Position numbers and translations under genes: made by a program. A DNA stretch of 64,000 nt from Kerstersia gyiorum (GTDB lineage Bacteria > Pseudomonadota > Gammaproteobacteria > Burkholderiales > Burkholderiaceae_B), in the NCBI RefSeq assembly GCF_004216755.1, contig NZ_SGWZ01000003.1, positions 310,001-374,000 on the forward strand, in the 5' to 3' direction. The notes under the pieces were generated by a model that saw only the letters and a list, made by a program, of their open reading frames with translations, had not been told where the DNA came from and made no database searches. Positions 53,706 through 62,900 of this stretch are shown here, in pieces (the first letter of the stretch is position 1; the number at the start of each line of letters is the position of its first letter).

Positions 53706-56700
53706 ATGCCACCCAGTCTGCACCCGGCCGCGCACCCTTTCGCGCTACGCCAATTGGTCATTTTCATCGGACTCGCCCTGAGTGTGCCCTTGAGCACCCC
53801 GTCAAATGCACAGGCAGCCGGCGCCATCACCGAGCCAGCCGACACCGCGCTTCCGGACAACAGCACCGTGACCACCCTTGAGGAAGTGCAAATCGAAGGC
53901 AGCTACGAAAACCGCGACGAACACGGCCGCAACCAGGTTTTCGACAAGGATGTCGTCAACGTCTATCAGGGCAAGGAAGAAATCGAGCGCTACAAAGGCG
54001 CCACGGCTGGCGACCTGTTCAAGGGCATGAACGGCGTCTACAGCGGCGACAACCGAAACAGCGGCGCGCTGGACCCGAACATCCGCGGCGTCCAGGGCGA
54101 AGGCCGGATTCCCGTCACCATCGACGGCACCGAGCAGGCCACCTCCATCTGGATGGGACCTGCAGGTGTCGCCAACCGCAACTACATCGACCCCAATCTG
54201 GTCGGCAGCATCATGGTGGAAAAAGGCCCCTCGCTGACACCGGGACTCAAGAGCGGCATAGGCGGTGCGGTGCAGGTCAGGACGCTGGAACCCGATGACA
54301 TCATCCAGCCGGGCAACACCTTCGGCATGGAACTCAAGACGGAAACAGGCACGAATGCCGTGCGCGCGCAGGAGAACTGGAAGAGTCTTTTCGGGCAGGA
54401 TTACCGGGATGTCGAGGGAGCATATAGCTCCACTGATGGGCAAATCAACGTGGGAAAAAGCTGGGGTGGCCTGGAAGTGGCCCCGAGAAGCGGTGCCAGC
54501 GGCAAGGACTTTAATTTTGACGACAACTCGTTTCGCCTGGCCATGGCGAAAAAGCATGAGCATTTCGACTTCCTGGCAGCCTACAGCTACCGCAAGCGCG
54601 GCAACTACTACAGCGGCACCCATGGCGCGGAAAAATACCAGACGGATACCTGGCAGGACCAGGCCACCGCGCAATTCAATGCCGATGGCGGTATTGGCGG
54701 TTTGCAATCGAACTACGTGGCCAATTACTTCCTGCCCGGCCAGGAAGTCACCAACACATCGAACAACCAGGAATCCTACCTGCTGAAGGGTTCACTGTAC
54801 CTCCCCCATGACCAGTCCATCAAGCTGAGCTACATGCACAGCAACCAGCAATATGGCGAAAGCCTGCCCTGGCTGGTGTCCTGGGCCGTGCGCGACGAAG
54901 TATTAGAAGGCAACCAGGCGCAACTGCCCTACAGCAAGGTCAAGCAGGACACGCTGAACCTGGGCTACAGCTTCAAACCGGAAGGCAACAAGTACATCAA
55001 CCTGAATGCCAACGCCTGGATGACCGACAGCAAAAGCTGGCGCCACCAAAATGGCGATTTGGTCTATGGCATCACCGGCGATGGCGAGTATCACAGCGGT
55101 GATGGCCTCTGGAACAACCATGTCCGATGCAATGTGCTAGGCGGTGACATTACGATTGACTGCACCGATGTTCCTGGCACGCCGCCAGAGAAACTGTCCA
55201 ATGTCGATGATGCCTACACCATCTATCCAAAAGCGCTGCAGATTTCCACGCACAAACGCTGGGGCTTCAACCTGAGCAATACGGCGGAACTGCACCCTCG
55301 CCTGCACCTGACCCTGTCGGGTGACTTCACCAAGGAAAAGCTGCGTCAATCGGACGCATCGGAAGGGATGCGTGTAACGGAACTGACCTGGGGTGTCAAT
55401 CATTTGGGCCCCCGCAGCGGCACGCGCCAGCAATGGGATTTCGCCTTCAACTTCGACTGGAAACCTGTCGACTGGCTGCAGCTTTACGCTGGCGCGCGCT
55501 ACAGCGACTACTGGTCGTTCGATGACGGCCTGGCAGAAAAACGGGCTAATCAGGTAGAGGCTTATAAAGTTTCTGAAAGCAGCATCACCGCCAAAAGATA
55601 TAACTATTACCGATTGCTGAGCGATGAAGAAGTAAGCGCCATCAAAGCAACTTCCTATGCCACATATCAGTCCCGGATAGACCGATACACTGGCACCCGG
55701 TTGGAAAACTTCCTGGCGCAATACCCTGATGCAGAGACTTTCGCCCAAGAAGCCTGGTCCAACAAAATTGATGGCGTCTGGTACACCACTTACGACGCAA
55801 ATAATTACATCGAGGTTCCCTACAATAATTCCTTTGAGGGCTTTGCCGACAACAATCCCTTTCTGAACGGCACCATAGACCTCAATGCCTGCACCGAAAA
55901 TGCACAAGGCCAGGAAGGTTGCATCGCGAATTTCGTTTACCCGGGCACCAACAACAACGTCTACAGCTATGCCACCGACATAGATAGCTGGCAACAGCCA
56001 GAAAAAAAGAAAGGCCATGCCTGGGCACCTCAATTCGGCGCCAATATCTCTCTGACGCAAAACACCAGGCTATACGCGCGCTACGCGGAATTCATCCGTT
56101 TCCCAAGCCTGTATGAAGATACCCAAGCTGTCTGGGGCTACAAGGCGACATACCTGGCCGCTTCCGCCAGCAAGCCTGAGCATGCCTATAACTGGGAAGT
56201 CGGCTATGTGCATAACCTGGCTGATTATTTCCCCAGCCTGGAATATGCCGATTTCCGCATCAACTATTTCCACAACACCATTCATGACTATATAGACCGC
56301 GATAACACCTTCAATATCGTCCAGTTCGACAAGAAGAAGATGACTGGTATTGAACTGCAAACTCGCATGGATAGTGGCAGATTCTTCGCCAACCTGGCTG
56401 GCACCTATCGCCTGAAAAACGAAATGTGCGACCGCGATTACGCCTCTTATCTGGACCCGGTCCAGAACCGAATTCCCGCCTGCATTACCGCCGGCTTCCC
56501 GTTTTCGTTTTCCCGCACCAGCCTGCAGCCGAAATACTCCATCAATCTGGATGTAGGCACCAGATTGATGGACCGCAAGCTGGAAATCGGCGGCCGCATG
56601 ACCTATCACAGCAGCGCGAACAATAAAGACGAGGAAGCGCTCGCCGTTACGGGTCTCTCCTACGCCGTCAACCGGCCTTATTACTGGAACCCGATCTGGG

Positions 56701-56858
56701 TCTTCGACGCCTACGCCAGCTACCAGGTGAATGACAACCTGTCGCTGGACCTGGGCATCAACAACATCACCAACCGCTACTACATCGACCCGCTGGCACG
56801 GGTGATGCAACCCGCCCCAGGACGCACGATCAAGGCCGGGCTGACGGCGCGGTTCTGA
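53706..56858 (+). CDS. Large TonB-dependent receptor, hemophilin-receptor (HphR)-like by context
   Basis: 1050 residues. Signal peptide (hydrophobic core LVIFIGLALSVPL, cleavage near SNAQA), plug with NGVYSGDNRNSGALDPNIRG and IDPNLVGSIMVEKGPS, then a barrel with long extracellular loops and C-terminal GLTARF. It is longer than most siderophore receptors; a segment about 613-766 (55540-56005) is AT-richer and Asn/Tyr-rich, probably one large surface loop. Together with the small exported protein and the Slam protein next to it, it fits the receptor of a hemophore-type T11SS system that takes heme from the secreted carrier. Ligand inferred from neighbours only. Confidence 0.85.
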   Translation: MPPSLHPAAHPFALRQLVIFIGLALSVPLSTPSNAQAAGAITEPADTALPDNSTVTTLEEVQIEGSYENRDEHGRNQVFDKDVVNVYQGKEEIERYKGATAGDLFKGMNGVYSGDNRNSGALDPNIRGVQGEGRIPVTIDGTEQATSIWMGPAGVANRNYIDPNLVGSIMVEKGPSLTPGLKSGIGGAVQVRTLEPDDIIQPGNTFGMELKTETGTNAVRAQENWKSLFGQDYRDVEGAYSSTDGQINVGKSWGGLEVAPRSGASGKDFNFDDNSFRLAMAKKHEHFDFLAAYSYRKRGNYYSGTHGAEKYQTDTWQDQATAQFNADGGIGGLQSNYVANYFLPGQEVTNTSNNQESYLLKGSLYLPHDQSIKLSYMHSNQQYGESLPWLVSWAVRDEVLEGNQAQLPYSKVKQDTLNLGYSFKPEGNKYINLNANAWMTDSKSWRHQNGDLVYGITGDGEYHSGDGLWNNHVRCNVLGGDITIDCTDVPGTPPEKLSNVDDAYTIYPKALQISTHKRWGFNLSNTAELHPRLHLTLSGDFTKEKLRQSDASEGMRVTELTWGVNHLGPRSGTRQQWDFAFNFDWKPVDWLQLYAGARYSDYWSFDDGLAEKRANQVEAYKVSESSITAKRYNYYRLLSDEEVSAIKATSYATYQSRIDRYTGTRLENFLAQYPDAETFAQEAWSNKIDGVWYTTYDANNYIEVPYNNSFEGFADNNPFLNGTIDLNACTENAQGQEGCIANFVYPGTNNNVYSYATDIDSWQQPEKKKGHAWAPQFGANISLTQNTRLYARYAEFIRFPSLYEDTQAVWGYKATYLAASASKPEHAYNWEVGYVHNLADYFPSLEYADFRINYFHNTIHDYIDRDNTFNIVQFDKKKMTGIELQTRMDSGRFFANLAGTYRLKNEMCDRDYASYLDPVQNRIPACITAGFPFSFSRTSLQPKYSINLDVGTRLMDRKLEIGGRMTYHSSANNKDEEALAVTGLSYAVNRPYYWNPIWVFDAYASYQVNDNLSLDLGINNITNRYYIDPLARVMQPAPGRTIKAGLTARF

Positions 56859-56880
56859 ACGCTAATTTCAGATTTTTTGT

Positions 56881-56900
56881 CCGTTTTTTTGAAAAAACGG
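56881..56900 (+). repeat. Hairpin between receptor and substrate genes
   Basis: CCGTTTTTT-tg-AAAAAACGG, a 9-bp stem with a 2-base loop, 23 bases after the receptor stop and 35 before the next ATG. Could act as partial terminator or mRNA-stabilising element that separates receptor from substrate expression. Confidence 0.5.
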
Positions 56901-56934
56901 TCGTCAACCAACCTTAACCTTAAGGAAAATTGAA

Positions 56935-57783
56935 ATGAAGAAACTCTCGAAACTCGCCATCGCTTCCACCCTGGCCATGATGTCCATGCAAAGCATGGCA
57001 GCCACTGTGCTCGGCGGCGCAACGACCGCTTACGTAGTCGCAGGCCCTTCGACGCTGCAAGGCCCTGACCTGGCCGGTATTTCCATGCCTAGTTCGGCTG
57101 CTGGAACGCCCCTGCCACAATCTGGCATCGTCAGCTTCGCGGGTGGCCCGATCGCGCAAACAAAGGCCGCCTATAACGATCCCAACCATACGGGCTCCTA
57201 CTACTACATCAAGATCGGCACCACCACGTTCTCCCAAACGTGGAAAGCAGAAACCGCCAACGGCACGGAAATCTATGCCTACCGCCAGATCAGCGATCCG
57301 CAACCGAATTATCCTCACTTTGGCGGCGAAGTCGTCGCCAAGGTGCCAGGCTACGAAGTCTATTTCGGTGAGTGGGCACCCAAGGGGTCGAATACCGGCA
57401 TGGGCAACGACACCAACCTCAACCTCGATAACGACCTGCATACCGCGTTCTATGTCGGTGAGAACCCCACCACCAGCATGCCCACGCTGGTCAACGCCAC
57501 CTATGACGTCGTAGGCGTGTCTCAGTACAACCCGGGCACGCAGGACGGCGTCTATACCGGCATCCTGACGGCGAACTATGGCGGCGGCAGCAACACGCTG
57601 ACCGGCAACATCGACTACGTCAGCTTCGCCAACACGACCATCTCCGCTGACGGCTCCTTCGCCAATCTCGACGGCAGCATCAAGGGGCACTTCTACGGTG
57701 ATGCGGCAGAAGCCCTCGCCGGCTACTACAAGGATGATCTCGTCCCCAGCGACAGCATGGCATTCGGCGGCGCCAGGCAATAA
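56935..57783 (+). CDS. Secreted Slam substrate, hemophilin (HphA)-like
   Basis: 282 residues with TTAAGGAAAATTGAA before the ATG. Signal peptide MKKLSKLAIASTLAMMSMQS, cleavage near SMAAT; no lipobox and no Cys at all, so it should be soluble, not lipid-anchored. An N-terminal handle-like domain (about 23-185; SGIVSFAGGPIAQTKAAYND, SYYYIKIGTTTFSQTWKAE) precedes a C-terminal 8-strand barrel (about 190-265; YTGILTANYGGGSNTLTGNI) that ends with GHFYGDAAEALAGYY, the motif used by TbpB-type barrels and Slam clients (compare FYGPxAxELxG). Expected to be exported by the Slam encoded next and to carry heme or another ligand to the receptor. Candidate heme ligands are among the His residues; which one is unknown. 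Confidence 0.82.
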   Translation: MKKLSKLAIASTLAMMSMQSMAATVLGGATTAYVVAGPSTLQGPDLAGISMPSSAAGTPLPQSGIVSFAGGPIAQTKAAYNDPNHTGSYYYIKIGTTTFSQTWKAETANGTEIYAYRQISDPQPNYPHFGGEVVAKVPGYEVYFGEWAPKGSNTGMGNDTNLNLDNDLHTAFYVGENPTTSMPTLVNATYDVVGVSQYNPGTQDGVYTGILTANYGGGSNTLTGNIDYVSFANTTISADGSFANLDGSIKGHFYGDAAEALAGYYKDDLVPSDSMAFGGARQ

Positions 57784-57815
57784 CCCGCCGCCCTCCGCGA
57801 TCACTCGCTAAGGCC

Positions 57816-57855
57816 GCAGGAAAGGGGCTGGTTCGCCCCCTTTCCTGCCTTTTTT
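57816..57855 (+). terminator. Intrinsic terminator between substrate and Slam genes
   Basis: Twelve-bp stem GCAGGAAAGGGG (57816-57827) with CCCCTTTCCTGC (57837-57848), 9-base loop, then CTTTTTT. Strong enough to end most transcripts after the substrate gene, so Slam would be made at lower level by readthrough. Confidence 0.88.
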
Positions 57856-57881
57856 CTCTCTGCGCCCCCATAGGCTTTCCC

Positions 57882-59375
57882 ATGCTGCCCCGCTTTTTCC
57901 TCGCCATCATGGCGCTGTCCGGCCTGCTGACTGCTACCGCGCAGGCCGACGATGACGACACCCGCCTATTGCTCAACCAGATCGACCAGCGTACCGCCGA
58001 GCGGGAACGAGGCTATTTGCCTGAAGAGACGCCGCCAGGCATGGATCCCGCCTCTCTGATCACCATCGGCAAAACGACCTACAGCGTGGAAAATACCTTG
58101 GCTGACCTGGAACCGGCCATCTACGTGTCGATGAACTTGCGACAATGGCCCAAGCTTGCCCAGTTCGTCCAGAAATACCAGCAATTGCCCAGCTACGACA
58201 CCAGCCTGGTTTTACTGGCCGAAGGCATGCTGGCGAGAGAGGCACGCGACTACGGCACAGCAGAACGCAAGCTGGAGCAAGCCTTGCAAGCCAACCCGCA
58301 GTTCTCCCGGGCCAAGCTGGAGCTGGCGCGCATGTATTTCGAGAATCAGAAATCCCGCGAAGCCGCTGAGCTGTTCAAACAGATTTCCATCGCAGGCATT
58401 CCCGAGGCAGTCAGGCCGGTTATTGAAAGTTTCGAGAATGCGCTGGGCGAACGCAATGCCTGGCATGGTTCCTTTGCCCTGGGCATGGGCTACAACAGCA
58501 ACATCAACCAGGCCAATGGCATGAGCACGCAGTTCATCACTTGCCTGTTGCCAGGCATACTCTGCCGCCAGGCCACACGCACCATGCCAGCACCCATCTC
58601 GTCGGCCATGCTGAGCTATGACTTCGCCGCCATGCGGCGCTACCCGCTTGCCGGACATCACAACCTGCTGGTGCGCGGCATCAGCTACGGCAAGCTGCCT
58701 CGCCAGAATCGCCTGGCCGACAACGTGACCACCCACTACGACGAAAGCACCAGCCTGCTCTACGCGGGCTATAACTACCTGAGTGCGAGCCAGGATGTTT
58801 CGCTGACGCCGCTGTTCGAGCACAACTATGGCAATCACCATGTGCGCTACCAGGCGGCAGGGCTGCGGCTGGACTGGAAATACACCCTGGCCCCTGGCGC
58901 GCAGCTTGGCGTGAATGCGCAACGCAAACACTTCAGTTTCCGTGGTCAGGAACGCCAGTACTTCGCCAACTACGATGAAAACCAGTTCGGCCTCTACGGC
59001 TCCTACCTGCTGAACCCGAAGACCGCGCTTTATGGAGGCTTCAACTTCACCCGGAAACTGTTCCCGGATCGCACGGCAAGCAGCAAGGAATACATGGCGA
59101 ACCTGGGCATGTACCGCCATTTCGATATCGGATTCCGTCTCAATGCCACCGCACTCTACCGACGCATACGCAACGACGAATTCAACGGTTTGATGGGCGG
59201 CAGGCGCAAGGATCACCAGCAAATTTACATTGTGAATCTCGCCATGCCCCGGCTGGCATTCGCTGGTGTCACGCCCAATCTGTACCTGAAACGCACGGTC
59301 AACAACAGCAGCCTGGACTGGGCCTATGCGTATCGGCAAACAGAAGCCATATTGAAACTCGAAGCCAGCTTCTGA
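57882..59375 (+). CDS. Surface lipoprotein assembly modifier (Slam, DUF560; T11SS translocator)
   Basis: 497 residues. Signal peptide (MLPRFFLAIMALSGLLTATA, cleavage after AQA), periplasmic N-terminal domain with TPR-like repeats (about 75-185; AEGMLAREARDYGTAERKLE, LARMYFENQKSREAAELFKQ) and a C-terminal 14-strand DUF560 barrel (about 190-497; LGMGYNSNINQAN, YAGYNYLSASQDVSL, LGMYRHFDIGFRLNATALYR) ending in LEASF. Slam proteins move specific TbpB-barrel clients across the outer membrane. The client is encoded directly upstream. Confidence 0.9.
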   Translation: MLPRFFLAIMALSGLLTATAQADDDDTRLLLNQIDQRTAERERGYLPEETPPGMDPASLITIGKTTYSVENTLADLEPAIYVSMNLRQWPKLAQFVQKYQQLPSYDTSLVLLAEGMLAREARDYGTAERKLEQALQANPQFSRAKLELARMYFENQKSREAAELFKQISIAGIPEAVRPVIESFENALGERNAWHGSFALGMGYNSNINQANGMSTQFITCLLPGILCRQATRTMPAPISSAMLSYDFAAMRRYPLAGHHNLLVRGISYGKLPRQNRLADNVTTHYDESTSLLYAGYNYLSASQDVSLTPLFEHNYGNHHVRYQAAGLRLDWKYTLAPGAQLGVNAQRKHFSFRGQERQYFANYDENQFGLYGSYLLNPKTALYGGFNFTRKLFPDRTASSKEYMANLGMYRHFDIGFRLNATALYRRIRNDEFNGLMGGRRKDHQQIYIVNLAMPRLAFAGVTPNLYLKRTVNNSSLDWAYAYRQTEAILKLEASF

Positions 59376-59486
59376 GAACACAACAAGCCTGTTGCCTGCC
59401 TGCTTGCCCGGGTCCATGGCACAGGCTCGCATTGCCTGGCAAGCGGCTTGTCCGTCCCATTCAGGAAGAAGCGGAAATCGTACCGC

Positions 59487-59831
59487 CTACAGCGGCCCCT
59501 TGAACACAAACCAGGCCCCCAGCGCAATGAAGCCGAAGCCCACCAGATGGTTCAGCGTCAGGCTTTCCTTCAGATAGACCACCGAAAAGACGGCGAAGAC
59601 TGCCAGCGTGATGACTTCCTGAATGGTCTTGAGCTGGGCGGCACTATAGACACCGTGGCCGATGCGGTTTGCCGGGACGGCCAGGCAATATTCCACCAGC
59701 GCGATCCCCCAGCTGATGAGAATGACTTTGGCCAGGGGGCTGTTGGGAAACTTCAAGTGCCCGTACCAGGCGATTGTCATGAAGACGTTCGAAGCCAGCA
59801 ACAGCAGAATGGGGATCAGTTTGGGCGCCAT
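59487..59831 (-). CDS. DUF486 small membrane protein (DMT-like)
   Basis: 114 residues from MAPKLIPILLLLASN; an ATG seven codons earlier is possible. Four membrane segments, with IAWYGHLKF after the first and YSAAQLKTIQEVITLAVFAV, then GFGFIALGAWFVF, the DUF486 pattern. A short drug/metabolite-transporter relative of unknown substrate. It converges with the Slam gene. Confidence 0.88.
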   Translation of the reverse strand: MAPKLIPILLLLASNVFMTIAWYGHLKFPNSPLAKVILISWGIALVEYCLAVPANRIGHGVYSAAQLKTIQEVITLAVFAVFSVVYLKESLTLNHLVGFGFIALGAWFVFKGPL

Positions 59832-59976
59832 GGCATACCGTCGATCTATCATCGGGACGGCTATTATGCCCCGCGCAGGCATGCCGCCCACAGCCAGACA
59901 GGCATCACGATGCGCTGTCTGGCACCGTTACGCAGAATGCTCCCGGCCTTCTGCGTAACGGTAACGGGCGAGCGGC

Positions 59977-62900
59977 TTACGCCATCGTCATCAGGCTGGC
60001 GTTACCACCCGCTGCCGCTGTGTTCACGCTGAGCGCGCGCTCGATGACCAGACGTTCCAGCGGGATGTCCGCTGCACCCGGCTTCAGGCTGGCGATACTG
60101 ACGATGATGCCGTCACGGCTGGCGATCTGCTGCTGCAACTGCAGCAGCGAGGCTTCGTCGCCATGATGCAGGGCAGCGTCGAAGCTGGCCGTTGCCAGGT
60201 CGTCCGCCAGCAACACGCTGCTGCGGACTTCCTGCGGCAGTTGCTGGTGCAGGGTACGGGCCACGCTGTCCTGGCCATTCCAGACCATGCGGCTGCCCAC
60301 GGCCAGGACCGCTGCCAGCTGCACGATGTAATCGCGTTCGCTCGCCGCTACGCCCAGGACGGCCATGCGCGGCAGCACGCTATACACGTTGTTTTCGCCC
60401 GTCGGCCCTGTCAGCGCATAGCTGTTGCCACTGAAGAACGCCATGGGTTCGCGCACCGGACGCACGCCGGGGTTCTGGCGCAGCCATTGCGCCAGGGCTT
60501 GCGCCGCTGCCGGCAGTGCAGCACGCTGTTGTGCGGCGCCCGTGGCAAAGGGCGTGGCCAGGGCCTTTTCCGGGCGCGTCGTCAGCAGGCGGTACAGATA
60601 GAGCGGCCCGCCGGCCTTGGGGCCGGTGCCTGACAGCCCTTCACCGCCGAAGGGCTGCACGCCGACCACTGCGCCCACGGTATTGCGGTTCACGTACATA
60701 TTGCCGACATGTGCGCCTGCCACCACGTGTTCGATGGTTTCGTCGATGCGGGTGTGCAGGCCCATGGTCAGGCCATAGCCGGTATTGCGGATCTGCGCCA
60801 GGATGTTGTCCAGTTGCTCGCGACGGTAGCGAATCACGTGCAGCACCGGCCCGAAGACTTCGCGCTGCAGGTCGGCCAGGTCCGGCAATTCGATCAGCGT
60901 CGGTGCCACATAGGTGCCGTGGGCGGTCGCGGCGCCACGCGCGGCCTCGCCCCCCAGCGACAGCTGGTGCACGGGACGTCCCTTGGCACGCAGTTGCTCG
61001 ATGTGGCGGTCGATATTGGCCTGGGCTTCGGCGTCGATCACCGGGCCGATGTCATTGGCCAACAACGCAGGGTTGCCCAGGCGCAGTTCGGCCATGGCAC
61101 CCTTGAGCATGGTGATGAGACGGTCGGCCGCATCTTCCTGCACGCACAGGACGCGCAGGGCCGAGCAACGCTGGCCGGCACTGTCGAAAGCGGAAACAAT
61201 CACGTCCTGCACCACCTGTTCGGTCAGCGCGGAAGAATCGACGATCATCGCATTCTGGCCACCGGTTTCGGCAATCAGCGGCACCGGCTGGCCATTGGCG
61301 CCCAGGCGCCGCGCCAGCGTGCGCTGCAGGATGCGCGCCACCTCCGTGGAACCGGTGAACATCACGCCCTGGACGCGCTCGTCCGCCGTCAGGCGCGCGC
61401 CCACGACACTGCCGCTGCCGGGCACCAGTTGCACGGCTGCACGTGGCACGCCAGCCTGCCACAGCAGGCGTACGGCCTGCGCCGCCACCAGCGGAGTCTG
61501 TTCGGCAGGCTTGGCCAGCACCGTATTGCCGGCAGCCAGGGCGGCCACCACCTGGCCGGTGAAGATCGCCAGCGGGAAGTTCCACGGACTGATGCAGACC
61601 ACCGGACCCAAGGGACGGTGCGTGGCATTGTCGAACTGGCTGCGCGCCTGGGCCGCGTAATAGCGCAGGAAGTCCACGGCTTCGCGGACTTCGGCGATGG
61701 CGTTGGCGTAGGTCTTGCCGGCTTCACGCACCAGAATTCCCATCAGCGGCTGGATTTCCGCTTCCATGGCATCGGCAGCACGATCCAGCATGGCGGCGCG
61801 CTCGGCCACCGGCACGGCGGCCCATTGATGCGCGTAATCATGGGCGGCCTGCAAGGCGGCATCGACCTGCTCCACACTGGCGGCATGCATGGTACCGACT
61901 GCATCGCGCAGGTCCGACGGATTGCGCACCCGTTCGGCTTCGCCCAGCTGGTCCAGCTCCACCGCCAACATGGGGCGCGCCACCAAAGCGGCACGAGACG
62001 ACTCGCGCAGGTTGGCGACCAGCTGTTCCAGCTGCTGTTCATTGGCAAGGTCCAGGCCGCTTGAATTGCGGCGGGCGCTGCCATACAGATCCAGCGGCAG
62101 CGGAATGCCCTGGTGCGGCAGGCCCAGCGTGCCTTCGGCGGCGGCCATGGCTTCGACCAGCGTCACCGGATCGCGTACCAGCTCTTCCAGGGAAATGCCC
62201 TGATCCGCCACACGATTCACAAACGATGTATTGGCGCCGTTTTCCAGCAAACGGCGCACCAGGTAGGCCAGCAGCGTTTCATGCGTACCCACCGGTGCAT
62301 AGATGCGGCAGGGACGGCCCAGCTTGCCTTCGCTCACCGGCCCGACCACCTGTTCATACAGGGGTTCGCCCATGCCGTGCAGGCACTGGAATTCATATTG
62401 GCCGGGCTGATAATTTTCCGGGCCGGCCAGTTCATAAATCGTGGCCAGGGTCTGCGCGTTGTGCGTGGCGAATTGCGGGTAAATGGCATCCGGCGCGCCC
62501 AGCAGCTTGCGGGCGCAGGCGATGTAGGACAGATCGGTGTAGGGCTTGCGCGTATAGACCGGATAGCCGTCCATGCCGTCGATCTGGGCACGCTTGATTT
62601 CGCTGTCCCAGTAGGCGCCCTTCACCAGACGGATCATCAGGCGCTGGCCGCTGCGCCGCGCCAGGTCGATCACATAGTCGATCACGAAGGGGCAACGCTT
62701 CTGGTAGGCCTGGATGACGAAACCGATGCCCTTCCAGCCCTTCAGATCCGGCTCGAAGCACAGGCGCTCGAGCAGGTCCAGCGAGATTTCCAGGCGATCA
62801 GCCTCTTCCGCGTCGATATTCAGGCCGATATCGTATTGGCGCGCCAGGCGTGCCAGCTTCAGCACAATGGGATACAGCTCGGCCTGCACACGTTCCACTT

